A stretch of DNA of 63,263 nucleotides from a virus, in IMG/VR virus record IMGVR_UViG_3300035698_005593, positions 1 to 63,263 of that record; one strand, 5' to 3'. Position numbers and translations under genes: made by a program. The notes under the pieces were generated by a model. The model was not told where the DNA came from. It searched no databases and saw nothing but the letters and a program-made list of their open reading frames with translations. Shown here in pieces: positions 1 to 7,694 of this stretch (the stretch's first letter is position 1; each line of letters opens with the position of its first letter).

Positions 1-1
1 A

Positions 2-193
2 ACTTGGAGAGATGGAACTTGGGAAGGCGGAACTTGGAGAGATGGAACTTGGGAAGGTGGGCCTTGGGAAGGTGGAACTTGGGAAGATGGAACTTGGCAA
101 TATGGAACTTGGGAAAATGGAACTTGGGAAAATGGAACTTGGAAAGGTGGAACTTGGAAAGGTGGAACTTGGGAAGATGGAACTTGGGAAGAT
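2..193 (+). repeat. 15-bp tandem repeat, about 12.8 copies
   Basis: The unit is GGAACTTGG followed by six variable bases (for example GAAGAT, AAAGGT, CAATAT). Full units begin at 14, 29, 44, 59, 74, 89, 104, 119, 134, 149, 164 and 179, after a partial unit at 2. The first nine bases are almost invariant (one unit has GGGCCTTGG), while the last six vary. It encodes the GTWxx repeat and has no spacers, so it is not a CRISPR. Confidence 0.95.
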
Positions 194-307
194 GGATGGA
201 TTTATGATCCAAGAAAAGATGGGAATTATGAGAGTGATTGGGAATGGAAAGAAGATTCATATGTCCGTAGTCTAATCAGTCCTAAGGAATATTGGAAAGG
301 GGTGTAA
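2..307 (+). CDS. GTWxxG pentapeptide-repeat protein, C-terminal part (5' truncated by window edge)
   Basis: Reading from base 2 there is an open frame with no stop until TAA at 305-307. It encodes about 13 tandem GTWxx pentapeptides (GTWED, GTWEG, GTWEN, GTWKG), then a tail rich in Trp, Asp and Glu that ends KGV. The two other plus frames are also open through the repeats, because the 15-bp unit has no stop in any frame. Only this frame continues into non-repeat coding sequence ending 10 bp before the next SD and start, and it resembles the GxW/GxF repeats of the amidoligase gene at 5403-7631. The function is unknown. Such Gly-aromatic repeats form MORN-like beta structures in other proteins. 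It could be the end of a second amidoligase-type gene. Confidence 0.7.
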   Translation, partial: TWRDGTWEGGTWRDGTWEGGPWEGGTWEDGTWQYGTWENGTWENGTWKGGTWKGGTWEDGTWEDGWIYDPRKDGNYESDWEWKEDSYVRSLISPKEYWKGV

Positions 308-316
308 CAGGAGGAT

Positions 317-700
317 ATGAAACTGTATAAACCACTATTTGAAAGACGCATGGAGGAATACAAGGCATGGTTCCACCCTGAGCACCACGACTTCAAACAG
401 TTTGGGTCTAACGGGTTACATTGTGAACAGGCAGAGGAACTAGGTTTTAAAGATGAGATTGATGCCCTTAAAAATGGTTACTACAGAATATATGTAGGTC
501 ATGAAGTAAACATAGACTCATGGGAATACCCGAGTGACTTACAATTTAATGCAACCAAGTATATAATAGAAGATAATTCATATAAGAAGTTTAACGCAAC
601 CCGTTGGGACATATATAATGAAAGAGGTTTTTATTTTTTTAAAAATCAGAGTTTTCTTTTTTCAGACAGTTTGAAAGACGGAGATCACAAGAGGTTTTAA
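317..700 (+). CDS. Hypothetical protein with YKPLFE N-terminus
   Basis: 127 aa. The start is supported by AGGAGG five bases upstream, ten bases after the preceding stop. I do not recognise the fold. The N-terminus MKLYKPLFE resembles those of the next gene (MERYRSLFE) and of two minus-strand genes nearby. LFE fits the L/I-x-E pattern cleaved by T4-type prohead proteases, so this may be a protein packaged in the capsid (inference). The rest is rich in aromatic residues, Asn and Asp, with no membrane segment. The stop codon overlaps the next start by one base, so the two are probably co-translated. Confidence 0.75.
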   Translation: MKLYKPLFERRMEEYKAWFHPEHHDFKQFGSNGLHCEQAEELGFKDEIDALKNGYYRIYVGHEVNIDSWEYPSDLQFNATKYIIEDNSYKKFNATRWDIYNERGFYFFKNQSFLFSDSLKDGDHKRF

Positions 701-1122
701 TGGAAAGGTATCGTTCTCTGTTTGAAGCAGACTATCAAAATATTTTTAAAAAGTTTGGCACACCTCTTACTCAAGGTTACTTACAGAATTGTTTTGAAAA
801 TGCTAGAATAGAGTATTGGGAACAGAAGAAAAAAGGGAAAGAGGTCGAGTACTGGGTAGGACATGTGCAAGGATTAGAGCATCAATACAATAAGTTTGAT
901 GGACATACATATAGTAAGATGTATTCTGATCTACACCATGCTTGGGTTGTAGTTGGTAATCTAATTATCGACCCAACTCCTTTTGTCTATGGTGTAGGAA
1001 ACATAGATGAATTACCAACCGAGACTGCTAAAAAACATTTTAAGAATTATAAGTATATAGGGTTATATAGAGTAGAAGATGAGAGTAAATTAGAAAGTAA
1101 ATTAACCTACTTTCCAAAATGA
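700..1122 (+). CDS. Putative papain/transglutaminase-like Cys-His-Asp protein
   Basis: 140 aa. It begins MERYRSLFE, the same leader-like N-terminus as its upstream neighbour. Residues 30-35 read NCFENA and residues 79-93 read HHAW, then a hydrophobic strand, then IIDPT. Cys31, His80 and Asp91 are spaced like the catalytic triad of transglutaminase-like or papain-like folds, and the pair CxxNA plus HAW-IDPT recurs in small phage-associated proteins of that type. No substrate can be named. It may act inside the capsid or after injection if the leader is a capsid-targeting signal. The fold assignment is an inference from motifs alone. Confidence 0.7.
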   Translation: MERYRSLFEADYQNIFKKFGTPLTQGYLQNCFENARIEYWEQKKKGKEVEYWVGHVQGLEHQYNKFDGHTYSKMYSDLHHAWVVVGNLIIDPTPFVYGVGNIDELPTETAKKHFKNYKYIGLYRVEDESKLESKLTYFPK

Positions 1123-1132
1123 GAGGTTTTAA

Positions 1133-1681
1133 ATGGCTAGAAAAATTTCGATAAACGATATAATAGCAAGTAAGCTTTCACCTGTTATTCGTACACTTGG
1201 TGATCTAGGTGTATCCTTAATGGGCTCTGAATGTGAGGTACTTAGAATCACTCAAACCACTGCAGACATGATGGGGCAAACAAAAGAGAGCTTAGAATCA
1301 GAAGTAATAGGTAATGTAATAGTTAACTATCCTTCTGGTGATATAAGAATGGAAACCTCTATCTCAGGAGGTTCAGTAGACACTGAGTCATTTGATATAT
1401 GGGACATTCTACCTATTACAATCACACCAAAATTCTCTGATGCAGATGGGTATGCAGAAAAACCCGTGTCAATTAAAGAAGGAGATATTATTGTTCATGT
1501 TATGTTTGATGAAACAGGTGGAGCGATTCCAATTATAATGAGAGTTACCAAGACTATAGGAAAGTTTATGACTCGGTTTCTCGTGAACAGACGTTACGAA
1601 GCCACTCTATATCGTGGGAGTCTTTCAACAGAGATGAAAGCAGAGATTGATGAATACGTGACTCAACTAACTTTCGATTAA
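1133..1681 (+). CDS. Hypothetical protein, probably virion-associated
   Basis: 182 aa, start preceded by GAGAGG. The middle is beta-rich (alternating hydrophobic strands around residues 60-145) and lacks Cys clusters or membrane helices. No family is recognised. Its place between the LFE-leader proteins and the 1691 gene, in a tight plus-strand run, suggests a structural or packaging role (inference). Confidence 0.7.
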   Translation: MARKISINDIIASKLSPVIRTLGDLGVSLMGSECEVLRITQTTADMMGQTKESLESEVIGNVIVNYPSGDIRMETSISGGSVDTESFDIWDILPITITPKFSDADGYAEKPVSIKEGDIIVHVMFDETGGAIPIIMRVTKTIGKFMTRFLVNRRYEATLYRGSLSTEMKAEIDEYVTQLTFD

Positions 1682-1690
1682 GGAGACAAT

Positions 1691-2362
1691 ATGCCAAGAA
1701 CAAGATTAGCACGTGGTGATATATCACTAAGAGAAATTTTTCAGTTATCAAATAGGGCCTACAGTAGCGAGGTAGATAATAAGGCTAAGCGTGCAGACAT
1801 AGATGTACTAGGTGCTAAACAGACCCACAGAAATAATCTAGAGAGAAAGGAGGGTCGTTGGGTACAGACAGGTAGGGAAGTCAAACTTACTTTTATGATT
1901 AGAACTAATCCTACAAGCTATAAAAAAACTGATAGTATCGTTCCTCACGTCTTCCCAGTAGTCTTTTTATTAAAGAGTATAAACTTAGGAGCTGATACAC
2001 CATTTAGATGGAGAACAGGAAGCAATGCTAAACCTAAGTTTCCAGATAAAAAAGTTTCTGATGGAAGAAGTGAGAGTGAGAAAGATAAAATAAGAGCAAA
2101 GAATAAAAGAATATCAGAGGGGAACATCAAGGCAAGAATTCAAATGCAATTTTTCTTTGACTTAATGCAGGTGCTAGATATGTACTCTCTCTTATATGGT
2201 CCAAACACTACCAACAGAAAACTACCTAAGAAAGCTAACCCAAAGTTAATTCCTTTCTTTGACAAACATGCGTATTTTATAGCTGAGAAATTAGTCATAC
2301 CTCTACTCACTACTCACAGGCACTTGCTTGGAGATGATAGTAACACTGCTTCAGATGATTAG
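1691..2362 (+). CDS. Hypothetical basic protein
   Basis: 223 aa, start preceded by AAGGAGA. The first 60 residues and the stretch 115-150 are strongly basic and charged, and the C-terminal third is more hydrophobic and helical. It ends in an acidic tail (GDDSNTASDD). No motif identifies a function. It is the last plus-strand gene before a block of minus-strand genes, and the two strands converge here within 17 bp. Confidence 0.7.
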   Translation: MPRTRLARGDISLREIFQLSNRAYSSEVDNKAKRADIDVLGAKQTHRNNLERKEGRWVQTGREVKLTFMIRTNPTSYKKTDSIVPHVFPVVFLLKSINLGADTPFRWRTGSNAKPKFPDKKVSDGRSESEKDKIRAKNKRISEGNIKARIQMQFFFDLMQVLDMYSLLYGPNTTNRKLPKKANPKLIPFFDKHAYFIAEKLVIPLLTTHRHLLGDDSNTASDD

Positions 2363-2378
2363 GAGGTTGGTTGGGTAC

Positions 2379-2606
2379 TCACCGTAGGTTTGCTGCATCA
2401 ATGAATCTAGATGATTCAGGTTTACTTAGACCCTTAGAAGCAAGAAAGCCAGATAGAACTCTTGCGTTAGCTTTACCATCTATTAAGTTTCTAAGCTGAA
2501 GAAAGTCATTACGCCTCAGCTTATAAAGCGACTTGAGGTAGTCTATCCCATTTTCTATGTCGTCATGAAACTTACTTTCCTCAAATTTACTTTGGTATGT
2601 GTCCAT
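2379..2606 (-). CDS. Small helical protein with MDTYQSKFEE N-terminus
   Basis: 75 aa on the minus strand with AGAGG upstream of the ATG. MDTYQSKFEE closely resembles the T4 internal-protein leader MKTYQEFIAE (known to direct proteins into the prohead) and the local YxxLFE leaders. The rest is mostly charged amphipathic helix. It could be a small packaged protein. Function unknown. Confidence 0.65.
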   Translation of the reverse strand: MDTYQSKFEESKFHDDIENGIDYLKSLYKLRRNDFLQLRNLIDGKANARVLSGFLASKGLSKPESSRFIDAANLR

Positions 2607-2619
2607 GTTACCTCTTTGT

Positions 2620-2653
2620 GAGGGGAGACACAGTTAAGCATCTCCCCTCTTTT
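2620..2653 (+). terminator. Inverted repeat, probable plus-strand terminator
   Basis: A perfect 9-bp stem, GAGGGGAGA / TCTCCCCTC, with a 12-base loop is followed on the plus strand by TTTT. On the minus strand no T-run follows. It would end transcription from the plus-strand genes after reading antisense through the 75-aa minus gene. Confidence 0.5.
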
Positions 2654-2697
2654 AACTATGATGAGCCCAAGATAGCGAAATGGGCACAAAGTTCTTA

Positions 2698-2868
2698 TTA
2701 AAACTTCTTCTTAAAAGTAAGCTTCGCAGAGATGCTACTAAATAATCTTTTTCCAAACTTAGGTTTTACTGACCACTCAACAGAAGTTGTTTCGTCAATA
2801 TCTACAGAGTTGTTTAGTGGATTAACGTCTTGTACATTAGCAAAGAACTCTTCTATCTCGTTTGACAT
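2698..2868 (-). CDS. Short acidic/basic protein, 56 aa
   Basis: Minus-strand frame starting MSNEIEEFFANV and ending KLTFKKKF, preceded by AAAGGTAA. The first half is acidic, with FANVQDVNP and a run of Asp/Glu, and the second half is basic. It fills an otherwise unexplained gap between 2606 and 2973 in the minus-strand run. No family recognised. Confidence 0.6.
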   Translation of the reverse strand: MSNEIEEFFANVQDVNPLNNSVDIDETTSVEWSVKPKFGKRLFSSISAKLTFKKKF

Positions 2869-2876
2869 ATTTACCT

Positions 2877-2960
2877 TTATAGATACTGGTACATGTATTT
2901 TAGAAATCTTTTAAAGACCTTATCTCTTACTGTAAACATTTGGTAATACTGCCAGTTCAT
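2877..2960 (-). CDS. Possible 27-aa micro-protein
   Basis: Minus-strand ATG preceded by AGAGGAATAGAAA. It encodes MNWQYYQMFTVRDKVF and eleven further basic and aromatic residues, stopping nine bases before the next minus-strand start at 2868. It is supported only by its ribosome binding site and exact packing between neighbours, and may be a leader peptide. Confidence 0.4.
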   Translation of the reverse strand: MNWQYYQMFTVRDKVFKRFLKYMYQYL

Positions 2961-2972
2961 TTTCTATTCCTC

Positions 2973-4025
2973 TTATGCTGTTGTAAATGTAAATTCATAA
3001 TCTTCATCGATGTTATTATTCATACAACTTTTTGCTGTGTCTGCAATTTCAATAGTATATTCAGTTGCTGCATCTAAGTCTACTACTGGATCAATTATTA
3101 GTTGCTTAGAATCCGAACTCCAGTTTAATTCAGCTGATATAAACGGATATACGTCTAACGAATTTTCAACAGAAGTTTCATCCATTGCAATGCTGAAGTT
3201 AATAATTATATTAGTAACAGATGCATCAGTATCAACATCCTCCTCCTCGTCTGTTGGTGAAGTACTTGAAATCTCAGGTTGATCAGTTAACAGCACCATT
3301 TTATCAAGTGTAGATTCAGAGTAGCTTATCTCAGATAAATTACTCAGTGACAACTCAAAATCAACAACAGGTAAGACCTCTGCTTCCTCTATTAGAAGAT
3401 AATGAATATATATTTGTGCTGTATGAAATATCTCATACAATCCACCATAGGTTCTTCTTTGTTCATCGTCCCAAGCAAGTCCTCCTTTAGATATCTCCAT
3501 ATCTACGTCGACAGTGAATGAGTCCAGTACACCATTAATCGTTATAGGAACAACTAACCTTTGGAGTTTACTATTAAGACCTTCTAAAATAGTTTTAGCC
3601 ACCCAGTAGTCTGATGGTTGAGTATAGAATGTTGCCATCTGCACTTCCCATAACATAGGCAGTGAAGACACTCGCCTAGAAAATACGTTAGAGTAATACA
3701 TACCTGATCTTTCTAAGTGATTAGTTTTTTCATCTAGTGCTGTTGATTCACCTGTAAGAGAGTAGGCAGTAAAAGGAAACTCACCTTTTACTGTATCAAA
3801 CTGTTCTATACTCTCTCGAATAGCATTCTCAGTCCCATTTTCAAAATTTGCTAAAAGGAATCTCTTCTCAGATTCATTGGTATATGTCTCACCTGGATAG
3901 AGGTTTGTGCACACCCAATATTTTAAAGCCTGTAGAGTAGCAAGCTGCACATAGGGATAGTTGTCATCTCTATCAACTCCTGCTGTTACTAAGAGCGGAT
4001 CACCATAATAAGTTTCACCAGCCAT
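2973..4025 (-). CDS. Virion-type protein with C-terminal Ig-like (Big_5-like) domain
   Basis: 350 aa. Residues 1-245 form an unrecognised domain with many aromatic residues. An acidic linker (around 255-268, DEEEDVDTDASV) leads into a C-terminal domain of about 95 residues. This domain carries the pattern of bacterial Ig-like domains: P..G/T..D.. then I.I.FS.AMD, then L.WSSDSK..I, then L...T.YT.EI.. and FTFTT. Ig-like domains of this type decorate phage capsids and tails and bind surfaces. The gene leads directly from the KOW-like gene at 4032, six bases away. Probably a structural or fibre-associated protein. Confidence 0.75.
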   Translation of the reverse strand: MAGETYYGDPLLVTAGVDRDDNYPYVQLATLQALKYWVCTNLYPGETYTNESEKRFLLANFENGTENAIRESIEQFDTVKGEFPFTAYSLTGESTALDEKTNHLERSGMYYSNVFSRRVSSLPMLWEVQMATFYTQPSDYWVAKTILEGLNSKLQRLVVPITINGVLDSFTVDVDMEISKGGLAWDDEQRRTYGGLYEIFHTAQIYIHYLLIEEAEVLPVVDFELSLSNLSEISYSESTLDKMVLLTDQPEISSTSPTDEEEDVDTDASVTNIIINFSIAMDETSVENSLDVYPFISAELNWSSDSKQLIIDPVVDLDAATEYTIEIADTAKSCMNNNIDEDYEFTFTTA

Positions 4026-4031
4026 ATACTA

Positions 4032-4910
4032 TTACCTTAATTTTTTTATTATATTTTTAGGAGTTATCCACATCTCATCTTCACCATACTCATCAACATA
4101 ATTTACATTATATTTGACTGGACCCTTAGAATAATCCGTATCTACTATATTAATATTACCAATTAATATTTCCTTTGATTTAGGATGTTTAAATCGTATT
4201 TCATCCCCTACTTGAAGAGTTTCAAAATTAACTTCACAAAATCTACTCTCATACTTTTTCATTTTCGCCTCGTTGTCCTTCTTTCTCTTTTTTCCTATAA
4301 TCAAAGTTTCTGCAGGATTCTCTGGAACACTTCCAGCAAATCCACTGCTGGTAATTGTTTCATCAATCTCATCTTCGTCGTCTACTTTCTTTTTCTTACT
4401 ACATGCACTCTCAGATGTTTTAAGACCTTTAAGAACTTTTGGTGAGTTAGACTTCTGATCCCGTGCATCCTTGTCCTTTGTATCCTTACCTTTGATGACA
4501 TTAATACCTAATCTTTTCGCTTCCTTCTCATCGTCTGTAAATCCAGGAAGAGTTGGCCCTGTATAGTCTTTCTTATGTCCATCTGTTTTACTCTTTTTTT
4601 GTTGAGTTGATGCCATTCCATTACTATGCTTAAAACCAATAGGGTTATCAGTCGGAGTAGTTCCATTAAGAGCTGAAGCATCACCAGTAAATCCTGAAGA
4701 TGTTATTTCAGAAAATAAAGGTTTATATGAGTCTCTATGTTCTGATTCATCAAGCCCCAGCATGGTTTTTAAGATTGCTGTTATATAAGCATTGTTATTT
4801 CCTTGCCCCATACTACTCGCCTCTGCTTTAGCCTTTTTCCATAACACCTCAACTTCAGGGACAGATTTCTTACTCTTTTTTGCTAATACCTTTACTACTG
4901 CTGCTGACAT
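4032..4910 (-). CDS. Lys/Asp-rich protein with internal YKPLFSE and repeated ITSSGF motif
   Basis: 292 aa. Residues 1-55 are helical (VLAKKSKKSVPEVEVLWKKAK). Residues 62-68 read YKPLFSE, matching the leader motif of nearby genes but internal here. ITSSGFTG (69-76) recurs as ITSSGFAG near 186-193. The centre is low-complexity, Lys-, Asp- and Ser-rich. The last 70 residues look like an SH3/KOW-type barrel (VGDEIRFKHP, then IGNINIVD). It may be a scaffold-like or packaged protein processed at maturation (inference). Function unknown. Confidence 0.7.
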   Translation of the reverse strand: MSAAVVKVLAKKSKKSVPEVEVLWKKAKAEASSMGQGNNNAYITAILKTMLGLDESEHRDSYKPLFSEITSSGFTGDASALNGTTPTDNPIGFKHSNGMASTQQKKSKTDGHKKDYTGPTLPGFTDDEKEAKRLGINVIKGKDTKDKDARDQKSNSPKVLKGLKTSESACSKKKKVDDEDEIDETITSSGFAGSVPENPAETLIIGKKRKKDNEAKMKKYESRFCEVNFETLQVGDEIRFKHPKSKEILIGNINIVDTDYSKGPVKYNVNYVDEYGEDEMWITPKNIIKKLR

Positions 4911-4921
4911 AATGAGTACCT

Positions 4922-5383
4922 CTAGTTGTTAAAATCAAAATTGTATTTCTTAGGTGCCTCTGAACCTACTTCAGTTTCTTCTAGTCGTGAAACTTCTTGT
5001 TGATCACAAGCCTTTTTTTGTTCTTGTAAAATTATGTTGATAAGAAACTCATTTCTTTTCTTTACAGGATTGATATCAAAGCTTTTTGCAATTGACTCAA
5101 GTTCTTCTCTTCTCATAGTACAAAGAGAATCCCTGTTGTAAGTCAGTACTACTTTAGACTTGAACTGTTCTGCTGAACTAAATAATACTGCATCTGTATT
5201 TAAGTCTATTTCAGTGTAGTCAAGAACACCCTCTGGGTTGTTTTTGGTTTTAATAAACCTTTCAAGGTCACTTTTTCTGTCCATAAACCTAGAGCGACCT
5301 GTAATTTTAGTTCCATCTAATACTACTGCTCCACCTCTGTGGTTCTCGTTCAAACTGTAAAAATACCCTACTTGTTTTTTCAT
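4922..5383 (-). CDS. Hypothetical protein with SAP/HeH-like helix pair
   Basis: 153 aa. Residues 92-120 (RREELESIAKSFDI, a short turn, then KKRNEFLINIIL) resemble a SAP or HeH helix-extension-helix, which usually binds DNA. Residues 1-85 look beta-rich and the tail is acidic. It sits in a minus-strand run with the amidoligase upstream. A DNA-binding role is an inference. Confidence 0.7.
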   Translation of the reverse strand: MKKQVGYFYSLNENHRGGAVVLDGTKITGRSRFMDRKSDLERFIKTKNNPEGVLDYTEIDLNTDAVLFSSAEQFKSKVVLTYNRDSLCTMRREELESIAKSFDINPVKKRNEFLINIILQEQKKACDQQEVSRLEETEVGSEAPKKYNFDFNN

Positions 5384-5402
5384 AATAATCTCCTGTTATT
5401 TA

Positions 5403-7631
5403 TTAGTCCGTTGTTCTTACGTCGCTTGCATTTATTTTAATCCGTCTCCTCCCTTGTAAAGCCCCTGACACCCACTCAGGATCACCATTCGTCGGAGCTA
5501 GTATAATAACGTCATCAGATATAAGTCTTACAACCTCTCCTTCGTATACAGTACCCCTAGCTGAAAATGTAACCTCGTCACCAAGTGTTGTTGGCCAGTG
5601 TACTCCAGCTGTATCATAAATTCCTATTCTTCTAGGGTCACTGTCTTGATGTGCTAATTCGGCGTCTGTTGTTACATAAAACCCAGCATTGGGCGGTAGA
5701 GGATTAGATTCTTCATCTGCAACTGCTGTTACCTCTGCACTTGTTAAACTAGCATACACTACTCCTAGCAAAGGCCCTGCTCCAAAGGCCTCGTGTCCAT
5801 CTGGCATTATAACTACAGCTTCATCTGATTTGATTCTTGTTATAACACCTTCATAAGTTGCTCCTTCAACACTTGCTATAACCTTAGCTCCTACTTCTGC
5901 AGGGAACGTGTCTGAGTTAGTGCTAGGCAGAATGATTGTTTCTAGATCTCCTCTCTTAGGTTTTGCATCTTGTTTAGTAACTGAGTAGAAGTTATGCGTA
6001 GGATCTTCTACTTCACTCTCCGTCTGAGCTTCCCCCGACCGAACAGGCTTAGGAATTACATTTCCCCTTTTATCTTTTATCTCATCCCATGTGTTATAGG
6101 AAGTACCTCCGTCGTATGAATCACTCCACTCTCCGGTTGTGTCTATAGTAACCTTGGTCGTATCTACTGTACACTTTAAAAAGTTTCCACCATAGATAGT
6201 ACCTCCAATGAACCTAGCAAAAGTTGCATTACCTTTTCTAAACTCACCTCCTTTGAATTCACCTGCAAATTCGTAGCCAGTTAGAGGATCAACCGTGTAT
6301 ACACCGTTTTCAAAAACTCCTTTTGCTCCAAAACCACCACTTCTAAAATAACCGTCTTTCCAAGCACCCTCTATAAAGTTACCCTCTCTCCATACTAACT
6401 TGCCACTCTCTTGACCAACACCAAGATATGCGTCAACAAAGTTACAATTTCTTAACCAAGGAGCAACTTCAAAAATCTTTTGTAGATCTTCAGGATTTTG
6501 TTTCTTCCAGTTAAATCGTTTGTCTTCTTTATGTATATCAGCTACACTCTTCTTGTCTTTAGTTACAGACGATATGTCCTTAGAACCACACTCTGGACAC
6601 CTCTCACCTACGTCACCATTAGAATCCCAGTTATAACCACACGTTCTACAATAGTTAGAGAATACAAATCTCTGGGTAATACCTATTCCTCTACTCAAAC
6701 CAACTTCCTTAAAATATTCCTCTTTAGTCCATGTTTTTCCTTTTGAGTTTGTTATAGTAGTTTCATCTAGTGTTTTCATTATGAATAACACCCACTTCCA
6801 GACAACTTTAAAAAATCCTGCTATTTCTTTTCGGATACCTCTGTCTAGAAAACCTCTTGGCCCCCTCCATTCGAGTGTGCCACCAGGGTGTAATTTCATG
6901 AGTGTCTGTTTAATAGGTTGATATAGAAATCTTATAGACTCCCAGTCTTCTTTATTAAGTGCAAATGATAGATTAAGTATAAAAGACCTATGAGCTCCTG
7001 ACCAACGACCAGCTTTAGTTTCAGCTTGTCGAAATGTCTTTGGTAAGTGTCTACCAGGTGAGTCAGTATAAAATTTATAGTCTTTATAAACAGACAGGGC
7101 TTTGAACATATCTAGATCATAGGCAAGATGACTAATTACCCAAAACATGTCTTTCTCAGTCATGTCCGGCCACGATATATGAAAGTGCATACCACAACTT
7201 TCATTAGTATACATCTTATACTTCTTACACGCATCCAACACCTTAATTGTTTTTTGAATATTTCCAATGGATAGGTCTAAGACAGGAGAAGCATATTCAA
7301 AAGTCTTACCTCCTCTCACATCGTCTGGTAAGCTACCGTTGTTTTGACCTTTTAATCTTTGTATTGTATCCTTCATATCCTCTGAAACATCCTCTTGATC
7401 TGTATATACTGATGGATCCCCTTTCCAAATTGATTTAAAACCTAAGTGGCCTATAGTACCTAACTGACCGTCAACGAATTTTCTAAACTTGTCATAGTTA
7501 TTTGAAAATCCTCCAGGTCCTCCTTCCTTGTCTATTGCTTCTAATTCAAATCCATATTTAAAATCACTGCGCATATATTTCTCTTCTAAGGATTTCAAAA
7601 ATAAGGATTTGTAAGCAGAGAGTTTTCTCAT
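5403..7631 (-). CDS. Amidoligase (COOH-NH2 ligase) with zinc ribbon, GxW/GxF repeats and SH3/KOW-like repeats
   Basis: 742 aa. Residues 26-31 (YGFELE), 145-152 (SCGMHFHI) and 252-256 (TLEWR) are the signature motifs of the glutamine-synthetase-fold amidoligase family, which joins carboxylates and amines using ATP. A zinc ribbon follows, with Cys328, Cys331, Cys345 and Cys348. Residues 412-485 carry about ten Gly-aromatic repeats (EGNFIEGAWKDGYF type), related to the truncated protein at the window start. Two SH3/KOW-like units (about 585-625 and 690-735) end the protein. The N-terminus MRKLSAYKSLF belongs to the YxxLF leader group. It may modify a peptide, cell-wall component or virion protein. 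The substrate is unknown. Confidence 0.8.
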   Translation of the reverse strand: MRKLSAYKSLFLKSLEEKYMRSDFKYGFELEAIDKEGGPGGFSNNYDKFRKFVDGQLGTIGHLGFKSIWKGDPSVYTDQEDVSEDMKDTIQRLKGQNNGSLPDDVRGGKTFEYASPVLDLSIGNIQKTIKVLDACKKYKMYTNESCGMHFHISWPDMTEKDMFWVISHLAYDLDMFKALSVYKDYKFYTDSPGRHLPKTFRQAETKAGRWSGAHRSFILNLSFALNKEDWESIRFLYQPIKQTLMKLHPGGTLEWRGPRGFLDRGIRKEIAGFFKVVWKWVLFIMKTLDETTITNSKGKTWTKEEYFKEVGLSRGIGITQRFVFSNYCRTCGYNWDSNGDVGERCPECGSKDISSVTKDKKSVADIHKEDKRFNWKKQNPEDLQKIFEVAPWLRNCNFVDAYLGVGQESGKLVWREGNFIEGAWKDGYFRSGGFGAKGVFENGVYTVDPLTGYEFAGEFKGGEFRKGNATFARFIGGTIYGGNFLKCTVDTTKVTIDTTGEWSDSYDGGTSYNTWDEIKDKRGNVIPKPVRSGEAQTESEVEDPTHNFYSVTKQDAKPKRGDLETIILPSTNSDTFPAEVGAKVIASVEGATYEGVITRIKSDEAVVIMPDGHEAFGAGPLLGVVYASLTSAEVTAVADEESNPLPPNAGFYVTTDAELAHQDSDPRRIGIYDTAGVHWPTTLGDEVTFSARGTVYEGEVVRLISDDVIILAPTNGDPEWVSGALQGRRRIKINASDVRTTD

Positions 7632-7694
7632 ATTAAAGCACCTTTTACATAAATTTTGTTCTTGTTTATTAGTAAGTCTAAATCGGAAACATAG

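Noticed and set aside
2-193. CRISPR array
   Set aside because: Direct 15-bp tandem repeat without spacers and in frame with a protein.
4-207. 67-aa WNLGR-type repeat ORF
   Set aside because: Out-of-frame reading of the GTWxx repeat; the true frame begins at base 2 and continues to 307 just before the next SD.
12-275. 87-aa MELGK-type repeat ORF
   Set aside because: Second out-of-frame reading of the same 15-bp repeat with no SD and no continuation into conserved sequence.
2732-2914. 60-aa plus-strand ORF
   Set aside because: Antisense shadow of the minus-strand 56-aa gene, which has a SD and fits the local operon.
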